The notes: generated by a model from the sequence alone, not told the origin. A stretch of DNA of 58,687 bases from Rickettsiales bacterium (GCA_025210695.1 JAOARE010000042.1:1-58687), one strand, 5' to 3'. Counted from the stretch's first letter, positions 23,878-32,568 are shown. Made by a program: numbers and translations.

Positions 23878-24312
23878 ATGATAACTGAAGCTGACTTTGA
23901 TGATGAAGGTAGTGAAGGTGATGCAATTCACTATAACAACACTCATCCTCCATTGATATTAAAAAACCTGACTAAGTATATTGAAAATAGCTATGAACTC
24001 TACCCTCACTTAGACCTAAACTACCTTTCAGACGGCAATATTAAATGTAGACTTGCTTTAAAGAAAGCCATATCAGACACAGCAGATGTTTTATACATTT
24101 CTAATATGATGATTACTGAGATGATGCTGCAAGGAGGAGGAATAGCTTTAAAAGATATATTCTCCCTTTCCTACCTGAATCAGTTTGTGATTATACCGCA
24201 GTTGCTTTCATCTAAAAATGCAGATAAAGCAGTGGATGAATTCTGTGACCTGGCTGAACAAGGCTATGAAGCTGCTTTAGAACTCCTAGGAATTGAAGAT
24301 TCTTCCGAGTAA
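23878..24312 (+). CDS. Hypothetical protein, 3' part of the same interrupted frame
   Basis: 144 codons from ATG 23878, in the same frame as the preceding coding region (the starts differ by 411 bases, 137 codons). The acidic product has no recognised domain. The C-terminal half (DEFCDLAEQGYEAALELLGI) looks helical. I see no ribosome-binding site just before the ATG, which supports the view that this is the distal part of a nonsense-interrupted gene rather than an independent gene. Confidence 0.5.
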   Translation: MITEADFDDEGSEGDAIHYNNTHPPLILKNLTKYIENSYELYPHLDLNYLSDGNIKCRLALKKAISDTADVLYISNMMITEMMLQGGGIALKDIFSLSYLNQFVIIPQLLSSKNADKAVDEFCDLAEQGYEAALELLGIEDSSE

Positions 24313-24327
24313 TCTTTTCCTATCTTT

Positions 24328-24350
24328 TGAGGGAGCTCTCCTCTCCCTCA
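24328..24350 (+). terminator. Hairpin after the interrupted hypothetical gene
   Basis: TGAGGGAG (24328-24335) pairs perfectly with CTCCCTCA (24343-24350), loop of 7 bases, 15 bases after the stop at 24312. The sequence after it is AT-rich but has no long T run, so termination is likely but not certain. Confidence 0.55.
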
Positions 24351-24499
24351 TTAGATTTAATAATCCTTGGATCCAATAAGGAACATAACGAAGCAAAAAA
24401 GTTTTTAACTAGATTCTTAAAAAACCTAACGATTTCTAAGAATAGCGAGTTTTGTGCTCATCTTCCCTTGCATCCCTTAATAACTCTTAAGCTTTTTCA

Positions 24500-24529
24500 T
24501 TGACTTTGCCCCTAGTTTTATGTTACATT
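24500..24529 (+). promoter_or_regulatory. Possible sigma-70 promoter for mnmA
   Basis: TTGACT (24500-24505) and TACATT (24524-24529) are spaced by 18 bases and lie 26 bases before the mnmA start. The call is by consensus match only. Confidence 0.4.
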
Positions 24530-24554
24530 CTTTGCAATTTATGAGAGAGTATTT

Positions 24555-25655
24555 ATGCATAATCATTTCAAAAAAGACCCTAAAGACACTAAAATTGTAG
24601 TAGCCATGTCTGGTGGTGTTGATAGCTCTGTTGTGGCCGCTATGATGGTTGAACGGGGATATCAAGTTATTGGTGTGACCATGCAGTTATATGATCATGG
24701 CCTAACTGTTGGCAAGAAAGGGTCTTGCTGCGCAGGACAAGACATCTACGATGCAAAAATGGTGGCAGATCGTTTAAACATTCCTCATTATGTTCTTAAT
24801 TATGAAACTGCTTTCAGAGAATCAGTTATTGATGACTTTGCTGATAGTTACCTGCGTGGAGAAACTCCAATTCCTTGTGTTAGATGCAATCAAACTGTAA
24901 AGTTTCGTGATCTTCTAAAAATGGCAAAATCTTTAGATGCAGAAGCATTATGCACCGGACATTATGTTCGTAAGGCAGCAAAACCTCATGGATTTGATTT
25001 GCTTCGTGGCGCAGATCATAGCAAAGATCAGAGTTATTTTCTCTTCGCCACAACAAAATCTCAATTAGACTACACCTTCTTTCCTTTAGGTGGCCAATCA
25101 AAAGAAGAAACTCGCAAGATAGCAGCAAAACATGGTTTGATAGTGGCAGACAAACCAGATAGCCAAGACATCTGCTTTGTACCGGACGGAAATTATTCTG
25201 ATATCATCAATAAATATCGCCCTGGATCTTTAGATAAAGGCGAAATAATCCATGTTGATGGAAGAGTTCTTGGCGAACATCAAGGAATTATTAATTATAC
25301 TATAGGACAAAGAAGAGGGCTCGGAATCTCAAGTGCTGAACCACTATATGTAATTAAAATTATTCCTGACACCCGACAAGTAATCGTAGGCCCTGCAGAT
25401 GCCCTGCATAAAAGAAAATTTATTATTAAAGAGGTGAATTGGTTAGGAAATTTCCAAAGCCATCCTATAAGTGCATCAGCAAAAATTAGATCCACCCATG
25501 ATGCGGTGCCTGCAAAAATAAAACTTCTTTCAAATAAAACAGCAGAGGTTACTTTGCTTTACCCTGAAAAAGCTATAACTCCAGGACAAGCCTGCGTGGT
25601 ATATCAAGATGAAAGAATTCTTGGCGGGGGCTGGATCACTAATAAAATAAGCTAA
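24555..25655 (+). CDS. mnmA: tRNA-specific 2-thiouridylase MnmA
   Basis: A 366-residue enzyme that puts sulfur on position 2 of uridine 34 in Lys, Glu and Gln tRNAs, using ATP to activate the base. The PP-loop SGGVDSS is at residues 19-25. The two catalytic cysteines are C111 in CNQTVKF and C207 in DSQDICFV. HYVRKA and the C-terminal beta barrel (IGQRRGLGI, GQACVVYQ) are also typical. GAGAG lies 10 bases before the ATG. The stop overlaps that of the converging carbonic anhydrase gene. Confidence 0.96.
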   Translation: MHNHFKKDPKDTKIVVAMSGGVDSSVVAAMMVERGYQVIGVTMQLYDHGLTVGKKGSCCAGQDIYDAKMVADRLNIPHYVLNYETAFRESVIDDFADSYLRGETPIPCVRCNQTVKFRDLLKMAKSLDAEALCTGHYVRKAAKPHGFDLLRGADHSKDQSYFLFATTKSQLDYTFFPLGGQSKEETRKIAAKHGLIVADKPDSQDICFVPDGNYSDIINKYRPGSLDKGEIIHVDGRVLGEHQGIINYTIGQRRGLGISSAEPLYVIKIIPDTRQVIVGPADALHKRKFIIKEVNWLGNFQSHPISASAKIRSTHDAVPAKIKLLSNKTAEVTLLYPEKAITPGQACVVYQDERILGGGWITNKIS

Positions 25656-26173
25656 GCTTTATATTCATCCACATGTTTGAGATAATTATTAGCTGAAATC
25701 ATAATATAATCCACCTCTTCCTGGGTCATATTTCTAAAAAACTTAGCTGGGTTACCTGCCCAAATTTCACCTTTCTTGATCCTTTTGTTTGGTGTCACCA
25801 AACTTCCAGCAGCAACCATTCCTCCAGTTTCCACCACCACTCCATCCATAAGAATTGCTCCCATACCAACAAAGCATCCATCTTGCAATATGCATGCATG
25901 AAGCAAAGCTTTATGACCAATTGTTACATCATCTCCAATAACGGTTTTGCCACCACCTCTAGTGCAATGAATCACTGTCCCATCCTGAATATTAGTATTC
26001 TCACCAATGGTAATTGGCTCAACATCCCCACGAATCACACAATTAAACCAAACACCACTTCCCTTACCTATTGTAACATCTCCTATTATAGAAGAATTTG
26101 GCGCTATAAATGCCCCTTCATCAATCTTTGGTAATATTCCTTTATAAGGAAAAACACAAGATTTATTCATCAT
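25652..26173 (-). CDS. Gamma-carbonic anhydrase family protein
   Basis: A 173-residue left-handed beta-helix protein with hexapeptide repeats (for example SSIIGDVTIGKGSGVWFNC, TVIGDDVTIGHKAL). The zinc-ligand pattern of gamma-carbonic anhydrases can be followed: His in IHCTRGG and two His in IGHKALLHAC. It probably binds metal as a trimer and may hydrate CO2 or have a related metal-dependent role. Some relatives act in acyl transfer instead, so the exact activity is open. The 5' end overlaps rmuC by 11 bases, so the two are likely co-transcribed. Confidence 0.88.
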   Translation of the reverse strand: MMNKSCVFPYKGILPKIDEGAFIAPNSSIIGDVTIGKGSGVWFNCVIRGDVEPITIGENTNIQDGTVIHCTRGGGKTVIGDDVTIGHKALLHACILQDGCFVGMGAILMDGVVVETGGMVAAGSLVTPNKRIKKGEIWAGNPAKFFRNMTQEEVDYIMISANNYLKHVDEYKA

Positions 26174-27512
26174 TATTACCCTCCTCTTCTAATGTCTTGC
26201 CCTCAATCATGGTCATCTTCTTACCTGAAATAACTTGATATCTATCTATCATTTCTGGCATCTGCTTATTAGTTTTCACTGAAACCCCAAGCTTCTCTAG
26301 CTTCTTAGATCTGGACAACAAGCTGCTATTAAAACTGGCTGCAAATTTATCAAAATAATTCATTGAACTATAAACGCTATTGCCCAATTTTCTAGCATGG
26401 CCAGCTAAGTTTGCAATGTTATATAAAAGAGAACTAACCTCTTCAATAATTGAGTGATAATTCTCATTTTTTCTATCCTCACTTATCTGGAATTTAGAAT
26501 GAGATAAAATATTTACCAACCCCATAGGCCCAGCTGGAAAAATATTATTTTGCCAAGCATCACTAATTATTTGTTTATCAATCTGCTGTAACTGCTCTAA
26601 AGCAGACTCTGTTGGCAAGAACATCACCGTGGAAATGTGATTGATTTTCTTTTTATGCAAATGGCTTGATATAGCCTGACGATAATCCTTAGATCCTAAG
26701 CTCTTTAAATGATTTCTCATGGAATTCTTAAGCTTTGATTTAATTTCAATTGCTTCTTTCTCACTGGAAGCCCGACCTAGCTCTAAAAAGAATTTTGATG
26801 CCTTACTATCAATCACTAAAATATTATCTCCAGGCAAGAAGATAACCGCATCAGGACGCAAACGATTATTATCACTATCAGTAATAGAATACTGCATTTG
26901 ATAATCAACATTAGCAACAAGATTCAAAGATTTAAGAATATTCTCTAAAGTAAGCTCCGCCAAACTACCTGTGGTGTTTGGAGCAAGCAAAGCCTTATAC
27001 ACCATATCTGTTGTAGATTGAGATGTGGTAACTTGATCCTTTAATGAAGATATTGTTTGAGTCAAACTCGAAAAATCTTTATATAACCCTTCAGTTGTAG
27101 TTTTAAATTGTTTCTGGGATTCCTCTTTTTGAAGATCACTCTCTCTTTTATGCTCAGCAATTAATTGATGTGACAGCTTGTTACCAACATCGAAAATAGC
27201 AGCTTTAGCGTTTTCTATAGATTGCTGCTTGTGAACTTCCCACGCTTCCATTTTTTCTTGAATTGCCTGGCATTTTTGATTCGCTAAAGCTTCATTCTGT
27301 TGAGCTAAAAATTTATCTTCTAATGCTTGCTGATATAATTGATTAATTTCATTCTTTTGGTGCAATAATTTATCGTTCTCTTCCATCAACCATTCTATTC
27401 TACTATGAAGTCTATAATGTTCAGCTTGCATCCTATTGCTGTAAGTTCTCATCACAACAAATATTATAGAAAAAACAGCTATTGATATTGTAATTATCAA
27501 GTAAATTGGCAT
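26163..27512 (-). CDS. rmuC: DNA recombination protein RmuC
   Basis: A 449-residue RmuC. An N-terminal membrane helix (residues 2-20) is followed by a long coiled coil (about 28-165) and the conserved PD-(D/E)XK-like core: GSLAELTLENIL, RLRPDAVIFLPGDNILVIDSK (split by Asp/Lys catalytic positions), VMFLPTESALEQL and GPMGLVNIL. RmuC limits inversion at short repeats, with a nuclease role inferred from the fold. It overlaps the downstream carbonic anhydrase gene and follows ftsA. Confidence 0.93.
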   Translation of the reverse strand: MPIYLIITISIAVFSIIFVVMRTYSNRMQAEHYRLHSRIEWLMEENDKLLHQKNEINQLYQQALEDKFLAQQNEALANQKCQAIQEKMEAWEVHKQQSIENAKAAIFDVGNKLSHQLIAEHKRESDLQKEESQKQFKTTTEGLYKDFSSLTQTISSLKDQVTTSQSTTDMVYKALLAPNTTGSLAELTLENILKSLNLVANVDYQMQYSITDSDNNRLRPDAVIFLPGDNILVIDSKASKFFLELGRASSEKEAIEIKSKLKNSMRNHLKSLGSKDYRQAISSHLHKKKINHISTVMFLPTESALEQLQQIDKQIISDAWQNNIFPAGPMGLVNILSHSKFQISEDRKNENYHSIIEEVSSLLYNIANLAGHARKLGNSVYSSMNYFDKFAASFNSSLLSRSKKLEKLGVSVKTNKQMPEMIDRYQVISGKKMTMIEGKTLEEEGNNDE

Positions 27513-27546
27513 ATAACTTATCCTATGTAATTAAACTATACTTAAG

Positions 27547-28806
27547 TTAGAAATTTTCTTTAAACCAAGTGATAAACTTTCTAACCAAAGAAATTTTGGA
27601 TAAACCTTTAGAAGATCTAGCAGCGCTTTTATCTGCAAAATACTTTAACACACCTATTGCTGCAGAATAAGTAGCATTAATTGATTCAGCACTAAGCCCT
27701 GAAACGGTTATTGGTTTGCCTAATCTGACCTTACTTCTAAAAATCTTAGAAGCTTCATGGCTTATACCAGATAACAAGCTCCCCCCCCCAGTCAAAACGA
27801 TATTACGCTGAGTTTCACAAAAATTTTTCTTCTTATCAAAAGTAGCTTTAAGAAGAGTTAGAATTTCTTCTATTCTAGCATTAATTACATCATTTAATTC
27901 AGCATTTGAAATGTTTCTTTCTTCATGATCAAAAGGATCATCCAAGTTATCAATCTTGCAATGAATCATCTTCTGAGAATCAGCATATCCAATACTTGCT
28001 GCTCCATTAATGGTTTTAATTCTTTCAGCTGTAGATAAATCAAGCATAAAGCTTTTAGCTATATCTTCGGTTATCGCTCCACTTCCTATCGGAACAAAAC
28101 CACAATAAACTATATTTTTTTGCAGGAAAAAAGCATAGGAAGTGATCCCTGCCCCAAAATCAATTATAGTGGCACCTAATTCTTTATCACTATTATTTAA
28201 AGTGGCTAGACCTGCAGCATATGGAGCAAAAACACAATCTTCCACATCTAGCTGACAACTGGCCAAGCAGTTGATGATATTTTCAAGCATAATAGATGGT
28301 ACAGTAACAAAGTGAATCTTAGCTGATATTTTATTTCCAAGTAATCCACTGGGATCATAAATTCCATCATTCCCATCAATAATATACTCTAAAGGAAAAT
28401 AGTGAATAACTTCACGTCCCTGCTTCTCAAGATCCCTAACTCCTTGAGTTATAAGAGCATTAATATCACGATTATATACTTTATGCTTTTTAAGCTCTAA
28501 AGAAGGACAAATGTAATGGGAGCGTATTTTATTTCCATTTAATGCAAGAATTATCTTATCAACTGTTATTCCTGCTATTTTCTCTGCTTGATCAACAGCT
28601 GCTATTATTGATGTTTTGGCTAATTCACTATTGGTAATAACCCCATTTCTGAAGCCATTAGCACTATGACATCCACTACCAATGATATTAATTGTACCAG
28701 ACTTAATATTAGCAATCAAACAAACCACTTTACTAGATCCAACGTCCAGAATGCTAACTATTTCTCCATCATAAGAAGATGTGGACATGATTTTTTTGAA
28801 ATTCAT
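27547..28806 (-). CDS. ftsA: Cell division protein FtsA
   Basis: A 419-residue actin-like ATPase that tethers FtsZ to the membrane and recruits later division proteins. The phosphate-1 loop is ILDVGSSKVVCLIA. IIDFGAGITSYAFF is phosphate-2, and VLTGGGSLLSG is the adenosine motif. The C-terminal amphipathic helix (ISLVRKFITWFKENF) is the membrane-targeting sequence. The start overlaps the ftsQ stop by 4 bases. FtsZ, often next in this cluster, is not in the window. The adenosine motif is encoded with a G9 tract (27781-27789), risky in an essential gene. Confidence 0.96.
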   Translation of the reverse strand: MNFKKIMSTSSYDGEIVSILDVGSSKVVCLIANIKSGTINIIGSGCHSANGFRNGVITNSELAKTSIIAAVDQAEKIAGITVDKIILALNGNKIRSHYICPSLELKKHKVYNRDINALITQGVRDLEKQGREVIHYFPLEYIIDGNDGIYDPSGLLGNKISAKIHFVTVPSIMLENIINCLASCQLDVEDCVFAPYAAGLATLNNSDKELGATIIDFGAGITSYAFFLQKNIVYCGFVPIGSGAITEDIAKSFMLDLSTAERIKTINGAASIGYADSQKMIHCKIDNLDDPFDHEERNISNAELNDVINARIEEILTLLKATFDKKKNFCETQRNIVLTGGGSLLSGISHEASKIFRSKVRLGKPITVSGLSAESINATYSAAIGVLKYFADKSAARSSKGLSKISLVRKFITWFKENF

Positions 28807-29597
28807 TTTTTCTCTACATATATTTTATTGGCAACTCTTAAATCCAATGATTTAATATCAGGCAAAAATAACTCATTATTCTTATAAAGTTTTATCACCT
28901 TTTTCCAGGCCTTTTCCATATTTTCCTCTGGCAGCTTCACTTCTAATTTATTATCAAACCTAACATTCCAACGACGCTCACTAACTCTGGTAACCGAACT
29001 AATTCTTTTAAATAACTCAGAATCTTCTTTTAATGTTTCCATCAAAGAATTAACATAAATTTCCGCTCCATCACCTATAATTATAGGTAAAGACATATGA
29101 GAAGCCAATTCTTTTTCATTAATAATAACCCCTTCATTATCTATAATATATAATTTACGATTTTTTTGCCCCAAAGCTAGAGGAACTCTCTCTTTTATAT
29201 ATATATGAATATCGTTTGGAAGCTCTCTTTCTATAACGGCATGTTTAACCCACGGCAAAGATTCTAGATTTTCTTTCAACTCTTCAAGTGAAACAGAAAA
29301 AATAGGCATCCGTTTTTTTAAATTTAATTTTCGACCAATCTGATCATTATTAGTATATTTCTGACCATCAACACTTACATGCTCTAAAACAAACCCAGCT
29401 CTAGCTGTGATTTGATACCAATCTTTCACTATGCTATCTATACTCAAATAAATTAGAATAAACAAAGACACAACCGCCAAAATTAACAATGCTTTTGCAA
29501 AAAGCATAATCTTCTTCACCAAAGAACGTGACTTTCGCGCACGTGCCCGAGCAACCTTCGGCTGTGTTTTCGGTTTTCTTTTTGTTTTAGCAACCAA
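28803..29597 (-). CDS. ftsQ: Cell division protein FtsQ
   Basis: A 264-residue bitopic division protein. The cytoplasmic tail is short and very basic, the membrane helix spans about residues 30-57, and the POTRA domain follows (FVLEHVSVDGQKYTNNDQI, then LPWVKHAVIERELPNDIHI). The FtsQ beta domain with RVPLALGQ completes it. The start is TTG at 29597 by position; no ATG lies upstream in frame near it and the next Met is inside the membrane segment. FtsQ links FtsB/FtsL with the rest of the divisome. It precedes ftsA; murB and ddl are not upstream here. Confidence 0.93.
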   Translation of the reverse strand: MVAKTKRKPKTQPKVARARARKSRSLVKKIMLFAKALLILAVVSLFILIYLSIDSIVKDWYQITARAGFVLEHVSVDGQKYTNNDQIGRKLNLKKRMPIFSVSLEELKENLESLPWVKHAVIERELPNDIHIYIKERVPLALGQKNRKLYIIDNEGVIINEKELASHMSLPIIIGDGAEIYVNSLMETLKEDSELFKRISSVTRVSERRWNVRFDNKLEVKLPEENMEKAWKKVIKLYKNNELFLPDIKSLDLRVANKIYVEKK

Positions 29598-29851
29598 TGT
29601 TTAAGCACCAGAATTGTTAATAACCTACTTATAGAATAAAGAAAAACCTTAAAATATCAATGGATATCTAATTAGATTTATTCTATAAAATAATCAAAAG
29701 ATATAGAAATAAAGAATCTTGCGAATCAACAGCCCTTTAGTCGTAACATCTTATATAAACGTTATTTAAGAAAAATATTTACTTATATTAGTAAATTATA
29801 TAAAATATATATTAACCAAGGTTAACAAAACAACACGAAACTAGTTCTACT
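29598..29851. other. AT-rich divergent intergenic region between ftsQ and the methyltransferase locus
   Basis: About 250 bases without a convincing gene. It must hold the promoters for ftsQ-ftsA (leftwards) and for the methyltransferase/kinase locus (rightwards). It is very AT-rich around 29770-29820 (repeated TATAT, TTATATTAG), which makes any single promoter call unreliable. I see no clear terminator in it. Confidence 0.5.
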
Positions 29852-29974
29852 ATGAGAAAATATATTAGATCGATGCCAACGAACTCAAAAATACATTCTG
29901 TAATCTCGCTAGGCAGTAATTACTTTAAAAATCAGTATAGCACAGCCGAAGAAAGAATGGAAAAACCTTCGTAA
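29852..29974 (+). pseudogene. Frameshifted 5' fragment of the methyltransferase gene
   Basis: ATG 29852 to TAA 29972 gives 40 codons that contain GSNYFKNQYSTAEERMEK and then stop. The next frame, open from 29941, continues FVNSLEVPEPSLYGVFQSTD straight into the methyltransferase coding region at 30049. One extra A in the A5 run at 29961-29965 would join them (MEK-TFVNSLEV). So this is probably the N-terminal part of one gene broken by a one-base loss, by real mutation or sequencing error. Confidence 0.6.
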
Positions 29975-30048
29975 ATTCATTAGAAGTACCTGAACCTTCG
30001 TTATATGGGGTATTCCAAAGCACAGATCATTATCTAAAAACTCTAAAT

Positions 30049-30747
30049 TTGCTTATGCTATCTACTATAGAACCTCAACACAAAGAAGAGCTTTTATTAA
30101 GAAAGATCATACCTGAATTGCAACAACATAGAAATTTACTGGATATTGGAACTGGAAGAGGAGATTTTACACAAATTATAGGAAAGTATTTTAACAATAT
30201 AACTGCAGTAGATAACAGTGAAGAGGCCCTAAATAACCTACCAAGCTTTATTGGATTATCCCCCGTACATAAAGTAAAAGGATCTATCTTAGATTGCAAC
30301 TTAAATATCTATAACATTAAGTATGATATGATTCTAATATCACACACCATTTATTATATACCTCAAGAAGAAAGACTTCCTTTAATAGAAGACATGACTC
30401 AACTACTTAGCAAAACAGGAGTTCTGGTCTTGGTATTTAATGATGAGGGAGACAGAGCGTCCCTAGGAAAACATTATGGAGCTATAGACTCGGGATTTAG
30501 CTCAATTCATAATACTCTTCCTCAGTTACATAATAATTTTCAATTATATAGGATAGATGAATTTCTAGACGGAGGAGATTTAAATTCTATGATGCATATT
30601 GCAGGAATTTGCCTTAATGATTACGAAGTAAATGCCACAAAAGAGAGTCTATCTAGCTATCTAACAGAAAACTACTGTCCTAACAATATTTGCCAATTAA
30701 GCATGACCCAAAACATTATGGTGATAGGACAAGATGAGAGTTATTAA
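30049..30747 (+). CDS. Class I SAM-dependent methyltransferase
   Basis: 232 codons from ATG 30049. SAM-binding motif I is NLLDIGTGRGDFTQIIGKYF, the acidic residue of motif II is in ITAVDNSEEAL, and YDMILISHTIYYIPQEE is motif IV. The fold is a small-molecule type I methyltransferase; I do not recognise the substrate. No ribosome-binding site precedes this ATG and the frame is open upstream back to 29941, which fits an original start at 29852 followed by a frameshift. The stop overlaps the start of the sensor kinase gene by 14 bases, so the two are translationally linked. The order methyltransferase, membrane kinase, receiver recalls PhcB-PhcS-PhcR. Confidence 0.82.
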   Translation: MLMLSTIEPQHKEELLLRKIIPELQQHRNLLDIGTGRGDFTQIIGKYFNNITAVDNSEEALNNLPSFIGLSPVHKVKGSILDCNLNIYNIKYDMILISHTIYYIPQEERLPLIEDMTQLLSKTGVLVLVFNDEGDRASLGKHYGAIDSGFSSIHNTLPQLHNNFQLYRIDEFLDGGDLNSMMHIAGICLNDYEVNATKESLSSYLTENYCPNNICQLSMTQNIMVIGQDESY

Positions 30748-32113
30748 TAATATAAAACATAGTTTATGGTCAAACATGACTACTAACACTAGAGAGTCTG
30801 AACCATACTTCACAATATTGGGATATTTCTTAGGAATCTCTTATCTAATTTTTTATATTTTTAATAAGGAAGTATCATCCCCAGAAATATATGAAAATGT
30901 ATACCTTAGAGTCACCATTACCATACTTGGATGGATCTTAGTACTTTACAAATATTGGCCCAAAATCTTAAAAACCATCTGTCCTTTATATTTCTATATA
31001 ACTATATTTATTAGTTTTCCCTTCTTTTTTTCTTTTATGCTTCTGCACAACCAAAACTCTACCATGTGGCATGTAAATGGATTAGTGGGCCTAGTATTTC
31101 TTGCAATTTTTGTGGATTGGATTTCTTTTTTACTATTATCCATTGCAGGGGCAACACTATCTGTAATATTATCCTCGGATAACATCACTTATAACTCTAC
31201 CTTATTAATTGCACTTAGCTCGTATGTAGCTCCTCTATTCTATCTATTAATCTTTTCTAAAAAGAAACAAACTCTTATAGAAGAAAGAAGTAAATATATT
31301 ACTAAAATAAAAAAACTTAATGAAGACTTGGAACAAAAAGTACAACAACGCACGAAAGAACTAGAAAAAGCTTTAACAGCTAAAACGGATTTTCTTAATA
31401 ATATGAGTCATGAAATTAGAACTCCAGTCCATGGGTTTACAGTTCTTTCCGAAGGATTAACAAAATCCTGGGATATATTGAGCGACGAAAAAAAATATAA
31501 ATATACAGAAGATATTTCCACTAATGCAAAGCGCCTAGAGAACTTAATCGGTAGTATTTTAGACTTATCCAAATTTACTGTCGATAAAATGGTCTTAAAT
31601 TTCAAACAAGTGGATTTTAACAAAATAATTGAAGATATTATAGAAGAATGCAAGGGATTATATTTATCTAAAAAACATATTAATATTGAATATATATCAA
31701 ATGGTGAATGCATGATCACCTCCGATCATGAAAGACTTGGCCAGGTATTGCGTAATTTATTTTTTAACGCCATAAAATTCACCCCAGATAATGGACATAT
31801 AAAAGCTAGCTTTACAGTTAAAAATAATGAATGCCTTCACTTCACCATTAGCGATTCCGGTATAGGAATTCCAGAGCAAGAATTAGATTCTATATTTGAA
31901 CCATTTACTCAAAGCAGCTTTACCAAAACTTCAGCTGGAGGCACGGGGCTTGGGCTTGGAATTTGTCAAAATATTATTAAAGCGCATTCCGGACTCATTT
32001 GGGCAAATAACAATCCTAAAGGAGGTGCCAGTTTTCACTTTACCATCCCAACAAACCAAGGATCATCTACTCACTCTTGCAGCTCACATACCCCCCCTCC
32101 AAAACCATTCTAA
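30734..32113 (+). CDS. Multi-pass membrane sensor histidine kinase (CqsS/LqsS/PhcS-like)
   Basis: 459 residues. Residues about 15-185 form five to six membrane helices with almost no periplasmic domain. They contain FPFFFSFMLLHNQNS followed by VDWISFLLL, a pattern I associate with the autoinducer-binding domain of CqsS, LqsS and PhcS. A coiled linker precedes the H box MSHEIRTP (His226). The N box is LRNLFFNAIKF, G1 is DSGIGIP and G2 is GTGLGLGI. The protein ends in a short proline tail just as the frame passes a C7 run at 32091-32097. In the neighbouring frame a receiver domain begins there. A paralogue at 39 kb has kinase and receiver in one chain. Confidence 0.88.
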   Translation: MRVINNIKHSLWSNMTTNTRESEPYFTILGYFLGISYLIFYIFNKEVSSPEIYENVYLRVTITILGWILVLYKYWPKILKTICPLYFYITIFISFPFFFSFMLLHNQNSTMWHVNGLVGLVFLAIFVDWISFLLLSIAGATLSVILSSDNITYNSTLLIALSSYVAPLFYLLIFSKKKQTLIEERSKYITKIKKLNEDLEQKVQQRTKELEKALTAKTDFLNNMSHEIRTPVHGFTVLSEGLTKSWDILSDEKKYKYTEDISTNAKRLENLIGSILDLSKFTVDKMVLNFKQVDFNKIIEDIIEECKGLYLSKKHINIEYISNGECMITSDHERLGQVLRNLFFNAIKFTPDNGHIKASFTVKNNECLHFTISDSGIGIPEQELDSIFEPFTQSSFTKTSAGGTGLGLGICQNIIKAHSGLIWANNNPKGGASFHFTIPTNQGSSTHSCSSHTPPPKPF

Positions 32114-32469
32114 TGATTGATGACGAAGAAATATGTAGAACAAGCATGGAAATCTTACTTCTAGAAACAGAATATTCTTTAATCACAACTAATGGGGGTG
32201 ATGCAGGTATGAAATATCTAAAACAACACTCTGATTCAATAGATATAGTATTATTAGATTTGATGATGGTGGATATGAATGGTCTAGAATTTTTCGAACA
32301 AATGAAAGAAGACCCAAAACTTACTGAAATCCCAGTTATTTTACAAAGCGGAACTTCTAATCAAGATTTGATAAATAAAGCATATAAAGCAGGAATTTCT
32401 AGCTTCTTGAGAAAACCTTACCAAAAGAAAGATATCCTATCAGCAATACAAAAATCTTTGAGAATATAA
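32077..32469 (+). CDS. Response-regulator receiver domain protein, probably split from the kinase
   Basis: A single CheY-like receiver: acidic pair in ILMIDDEEI, phospho-acceptor Asp in VLLDLMMVDMNG, Thr/Ser position ILQSG, and Lys in FLRKPY. A TTG at 32077 or an ATG at 32113 (overlapping the kinase stop as TAATG) could start it. Only the longer form keeps the first beta strand (KTILMIDDE), and it has no ribosome-binding site. Adding one C to the C7 tract at 32091-32097 would fuse it to the kinase. There is no DNA-binding output domain, so output would be by phosphotransfer to another protein. Confidence 0.75.
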   Translation: MQLTYPPSKTILMIDDEEICRTSMEILLLETEYSLITTNGGDAGMKYLKQHSDSIDIVLLDLMMVDMNGLEFFEQMKEDPKLTEIPVILQSGTSNQDLINKAYKAGISSFLRKPYQKKDILSAIQKSLRI

Positions 32470-32484
32470 TAGATAATTTTTAGA

Positions 32485-32559
32485 TGGAGCGGGTGAAGGG
32501 AGTCGAACCCTCGACATTTACCTTGGCAAGGTAACGCTCTACCACTGAGCTACACCCGC
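32485..32559 (-). tRNA. tRNA-Gly (anticodon GCC)
   Basis: On the minus strand the acceptor GCGGGTG (from 32559) pairs with CACCCGC. The D arm is TAGCTCAGTGGTAGAG, the anticodon loop TTGCCAA gives GCC, the T loop reads GGTTCGACTCC, the discriminator is T, and the 3' CCA is encoded (32487-32485). Confidence 0.97.
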
Positions 32560-32568
32560 TTATTTTTC

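Noticed and set aside
31896..32120. 74-codon plus-strand frame within the end of the kinase gene
   Set aside because: Third frame over the G2 box of the kinase; neither kinase nor receiver sequence is encoded in it.
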